From contig VIGQ01001294.1 in the NCBI GenBank assembly GCA_009663005.1, positions 1 to 23,466 of the forward strand: a stretch of DNA of 23,466 nucleotides, written 5' to 3'. The translations under genes and the position numbers were made by a program. The notes under the pieces are model-generated. The model was not told the DNA's origin. It did no database searches and saw nothing but the letters and a program-made list of their open reading frames with translations. The DNA is from Actinidia chinensis. Taxonomy: Eukaryota > Streptophyta > Magnoliopsida > Ericales > Actinidiaceae. Positions 20,919 to 23,466 of the stretch are shown piece by piece; the stretch's first letter is position 1, and each line of letters opens with the position of its first letter.

Positions 20919-20929
20919 CTGGGGGCTAC
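20919..20929 (+). other. Polypurine tract of the Tat-type element
   Basis: CTGGGGGCTAC directly precedes the TGTATGGACAT that begins the 3' LTR. A G-rich tract ending in CTAC in this position is typical of Tat elements. CTAC also precedes the 5' LTR, probably by chance. Confidence 0.75.
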
Positions 20930-21660
20930 TGTATGGACATAGACATTGAATAAGTTTCCCCCAGCTATTAGAAGGCACGAAGAGATGAAACTGGAAACCT
21001 TCACCACTATATAGGGGCTGTTCATCTTCGGTGCCGGTCTACGTCGCAGAAAACAATATAATACCGTGAGGACGAGCTTCGGGAAAAGTACCGGAGCCAC
21101 CCTATCCGAGCTCGGAATACCTCTTGCTTATGTTGACGATCGCGCTTTCGATAGCACCTGAGCTCGTTAATGCACAGAGCTTGGTGTAGAATCTTGACGT
21201 TTGACACGAGACAGTAATGCGTGTACGACCGAAAGAGGCTCAGCCCTAATCTGGGTGAGAAACCCATGAAAGCAGGAAGGATAACCAACTCCTCTGTAGG
21301 ATGAGATGGGTCCAGCTCCCGGATGGCAGGGGATCAATGGCGTGTGGGAACACGCGCCATGTTAGACTACATAAGCAGAGACCACTGTAAGGTGAGGGAT
21401 CTTCCAGGACTGTTCTTCGGTCTCCTTCTTCTGGCTCTTGCTTTCTGAAAAAAACGGATCGTTACGGAATTGAGCTGTCAGGTCAACTACTGATCGTCGG
21501 CTAGCCGTTTCCCGGAAACAGCTCCGGCGGCCGTACTTACCATTGTCGTATTGCAGATACAGGAGGAGTACGACTATCTGAGCACTCTCAAAAGTGAAAG
21601 GGTTGGATAAATTCGCTGTTATCCCCTTCCAGAATTTCCACATTACAACCTCCCCCCACA
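20930..21660 (+). repeat. 3' LTR of the Tat-type element
   Basis: It is 731 bases long, starts TGTATGGACATAG and ends CTCCCCCCACA. It aligns with the 5' LTR end to end: TTCATCTxxGTGxCGGTCT, ACAATATAATACCGTGAGGA, TATCCGAGCTCGGAAATAC-like, GACGATCGCGCTTTCGATAG, GAACACGCGCCA and GCCGTACTTACCATTGTCGT. It is 23 bases shorter than the 5' copy through scattered deletions. Confidence 0.92.
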
Positions 21661-21737
21661 CTCCAAAGGGATGGTACCTTAACCTTGGGCAGCATTTTTA
21701 TTATTTTTTGAGGGTCCTTTGAACTTTTTCTGTTCAG

Positions 21738-23108
21738 CTCCCAAAACACCATTCAATTAAGATGGTACATGCACTGTTCACTCTCAACATAGTTGGTTTT
21801 ACTGGCACAACCATTAGGCGTTTACCATATATAATGGTAAGCTGGTTTCCATTTCTCATGTTTTTGCGTTTATGTTCTTTCTGAGTGCATGCATGCTTGA
21901 TATATCCCTGGAGTTCCCCTGCCTTGTTTTGGAAACTACTACTGTATTGTTTTATAGTAAGAAGATGATAAGGAATCTTGTTAGCTATACAGTCTGTAAT
22001 AAGCTCCTCACTAAAGATTTTTAAAGCCTTCAATGCCTTTGGGCTATAACTTTTCAGTTAGAGATGCTATCCTTCTAGAAATATAGATGATTAGCGGGGA
22101 ACTCTAAGGTAATCACTACACTTTGTATATTCAATTACGCGCATTTTTCTCATTCCTTGATACTGTATAAATTCAAACGCGTGAAATTAACTTTAATTGC
22201 TGCAATTAAGTGAACTACATATATTTGGTTCTTGTCATTAATTAGAGTACAATAATGGAACTTGCAACGAAGAAATATGTACAAAGGTGTATCAACAGCT
22301 TATGGGATTATTGTTTTGACTTATTGGCAATTAGCTTTTTGTGGGTATTGGGCATTTGGTTTGAAAGTCCCGCTTTACATTGTGGTTTCTCATACTGATC
22401 CAGAGTGGACAACCCTAATGGCTAATCTTTTATGTGATGATTCAAATGTCAGATGCTTTCAGGTAGTAGTTTTTACCAGATCAAAATATTTTTTTTCTTT
22501 TTTCTTTTTTAATCTTAATTTGAAGTTTTTCCTAGGCCATGAACATTGGCCTCTTAACTAGTAATGATGTGCATGAGTGCCATGTCAGACATACGACAAT
22601 TAATGTGCGGGGTTATAAGATAATGTATCTAGACATGATGTTAGACATCCACCGCATACCTAGATGATAATCTGATTTGTTAATTTGTATCCTCTAATTG
22701 ATCAGATATATTGCAGGTCAACTTACGCTTACTTTGAGAAAAATATGTTGTCCAATAGAACAACCAGCCACGTGCCCCTCCAGAAACACGTTATTCGTCT
22801 CATTTTCACCTCAATCTACATGGTTCTAATAATGCTCATTGCTGCAGCCATGCCTTTCTTTCTTTCTTCGGAGATTTTGTTTCCATCTATGGAGTTATCA
22901 AGTTCACTTCGCTGGACTTCATCTTCCCTGCTTAGCATATTTGAAAGCCGGCAAAAACCCCCAGAAACACAACAGTTGGCCATTCGCTGCTGTTCCTTAA
23001 CATGGCAATCGCTGCTTGGTTCTCCATTGTTGCAATCTTAGGTTCATCAGTGCAGTGAGGTTCATCGCAGAAGATATTAAAACTTACGACTTGTTCCACG
23101 ATATGTAG
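21738..23108 (+). pseudogene. Amino-acid permease (AAAP family) gene remnant, C-terminal exons
   Basis: Members are membrane carriers of amino acids or GABA with about 10-11 helices; this piece covers roughly the C-terminal half. Candidate exons are: 21738-21836, 33 codons with AG and GT borders (LPKHHSIK...); about 22029-22108 (FNAF, then FSVRDAILLEI, stops in frame); 22273-22462 (NMYKGVSTAYGIIVLTYWQL, GYWAFG, PEWTTLMANL, CFQ); then a 243-base GT-AG intron (22463-22705); and 22706-23108 (IYCRSTYAYFEKNM, IAAAMPFF, GDFVSIYG, LAYLKAGK, AVRFIAEDIKTYDLFHDM, stop). Damage in the last exon: 8 extra bases at 22862-22869, one lost near 22932, one gained near 22994, one lost near 23044. Some could be sequencing error. 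N-terminal exons are not seen. It is closest in style to GABA/proline-type transporters; the exact subfamily is not certain. Confidence 0.8.
22463..22705 (+). other. Intron in the permease remnant
   Basis: It starts GTAGTAGT directly after the codon CAG (CFQ) and ends TTGATCAG directly before ATATATTGC (IYC). It is phase 0 and T-rich, including a T run at 22488-22510. Joining the two sides restores the conserved CFQ-IYCR order of the family. Confidence 0.8.
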
Positions 23109-23466
23109 TAGCAGACGGGTGGCTTTTGTTAGAACCTGGTATTTGTAGTTTCTCTGGTGACAGACAATTTTTGTGCGGGGCAAAAACTGTGATAGTAAGT
23201 TCATATTAACCCTGAGCAAAGCCAATTCTTCATCATCTGAAGCTATAAGGTGTTGTCTGTGATTGCTTGCTGAGTGTTTGTTTTTCGTTTTCCATGGAAT
23301 GCTGATTCTTGAATCTCAGACTAGAACTTGTTCAATTTATAATATCGTAGTTAAGACGTTGAAATGAATGATGTATAATTACTTTTGTTTGTACTATCAT
23401 GGAAGTTTGATTCTCTTTTTATTTGAAGACTTGTTTTCACAAGCATGACACAGTTAACATGGTTCA
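23109..23466. other. 3' flank of the permease remnant
   Basis: T-rich sequence after the stop at 23106-23108, fitting a plant 3' untranslated region and downstream DNA. No canonical AATAAA is clear, and no further gene is seen. Confidence 0.5.

Larger units (their letters stand above)
8927..21660 (+). mobile_element. Tat-type Ty3/gypsy LTR retrotransposon, 12.7 kb, degenerate
   Basis: Two LTRs in direct orientation (8927-9680 and 20930-21660) align over their whole length and flank a PBS, gag, protease, RT, RNase H, a second RNase H, integrase, a long 3' region and a polypurine tract. Tat-type features are the large size, the TTGGCGCCGT primer-binding site, the extra RNase H between the first RNase H and integrase, the long segment between pol and the 3' LTR, the tandem array there and an antisense ORF. 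No perfect 5-bp target duplication is seen: the left flank is ACTAC and the right flank CTCCA; ACTAC/ACTCC agree in four of five only if one base is shared with the LTR end. All coding regions are broken. Confidence 0.9.

Noticed and set aside
8927..21660. A novel multi-gene system between the two direct repeats
   Set aside because: The repeats are LTRs with PBS and polypurine tract, and the inner genes follow the known Tat order.

Overview
The window is plant nuclear DNA. It is AT-rich outside the inserts, has consensus GT-AG introns, and consists mainly of LTR retrotransposons of plant-specific lineages plus fragments of a eukaryotic amino-acid permease gene. I see no prokaryotic operons, CRISPR arrays, rRNA or tRNA genes. 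No protein-coding gene is intact: every coding region I recognise is broken by frameshifts and stops.

Layout. (1) 1-1896: remnant of an LTR retrotransposon on the minus strand. An LTR of about 1.3 kb (572-1896) sits beside a primer-binding site for initiator-Met tRNA (558-569); a second, similar site lies at 350-361. The LTR carries an internal tandem repeat of about 50 bp. (2) 1899 to about 8.4 kb: a plus-strand Ty3/gypsy element with gag, protease/RT, RNase H, integrase and a chromodomain-like tail, most like the Tekay/Del chromoviruses. A 3' LTR begins at 6469; its 5' LTR is not in the window. (3) 8.4-8.9 kb: unassigned flank. (4) 8927-21660: a 12.7-kb plus-strand Ty3/gypsy element of the Tat type with both LTRs (8927-9680 and 20930-21660), PBS, gag, protease, RT, RNase H, a second RNase H, integrase, a tandem array of about 151 bp, a degenerate antisense ORF and a polypurine tract. 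(5) 21738-23108: exons of a decayed amino-acid/auxin permease (AAAP) family transporter, with the Tat element ending 77 bp before its first recognisable exon.

How it fits together: the Tat element once encoded the machinery for its own copying and integration. It is now non-autonomous, because the RT YVDD box reads YIRD, the second RNase H has Asn for its first catalytic Asp, and all frames are broken. It lies next to, or in an intron of, the transporter remnant. The most interesting structure is the 3' part of the Tat element, where a satellite-like tandem array separates the sense pol from an antisense coding remnant. I found no convincing undescribed system. Some of the pervasive single-base indels and long G/C runs may be sequencing error rather than biology.
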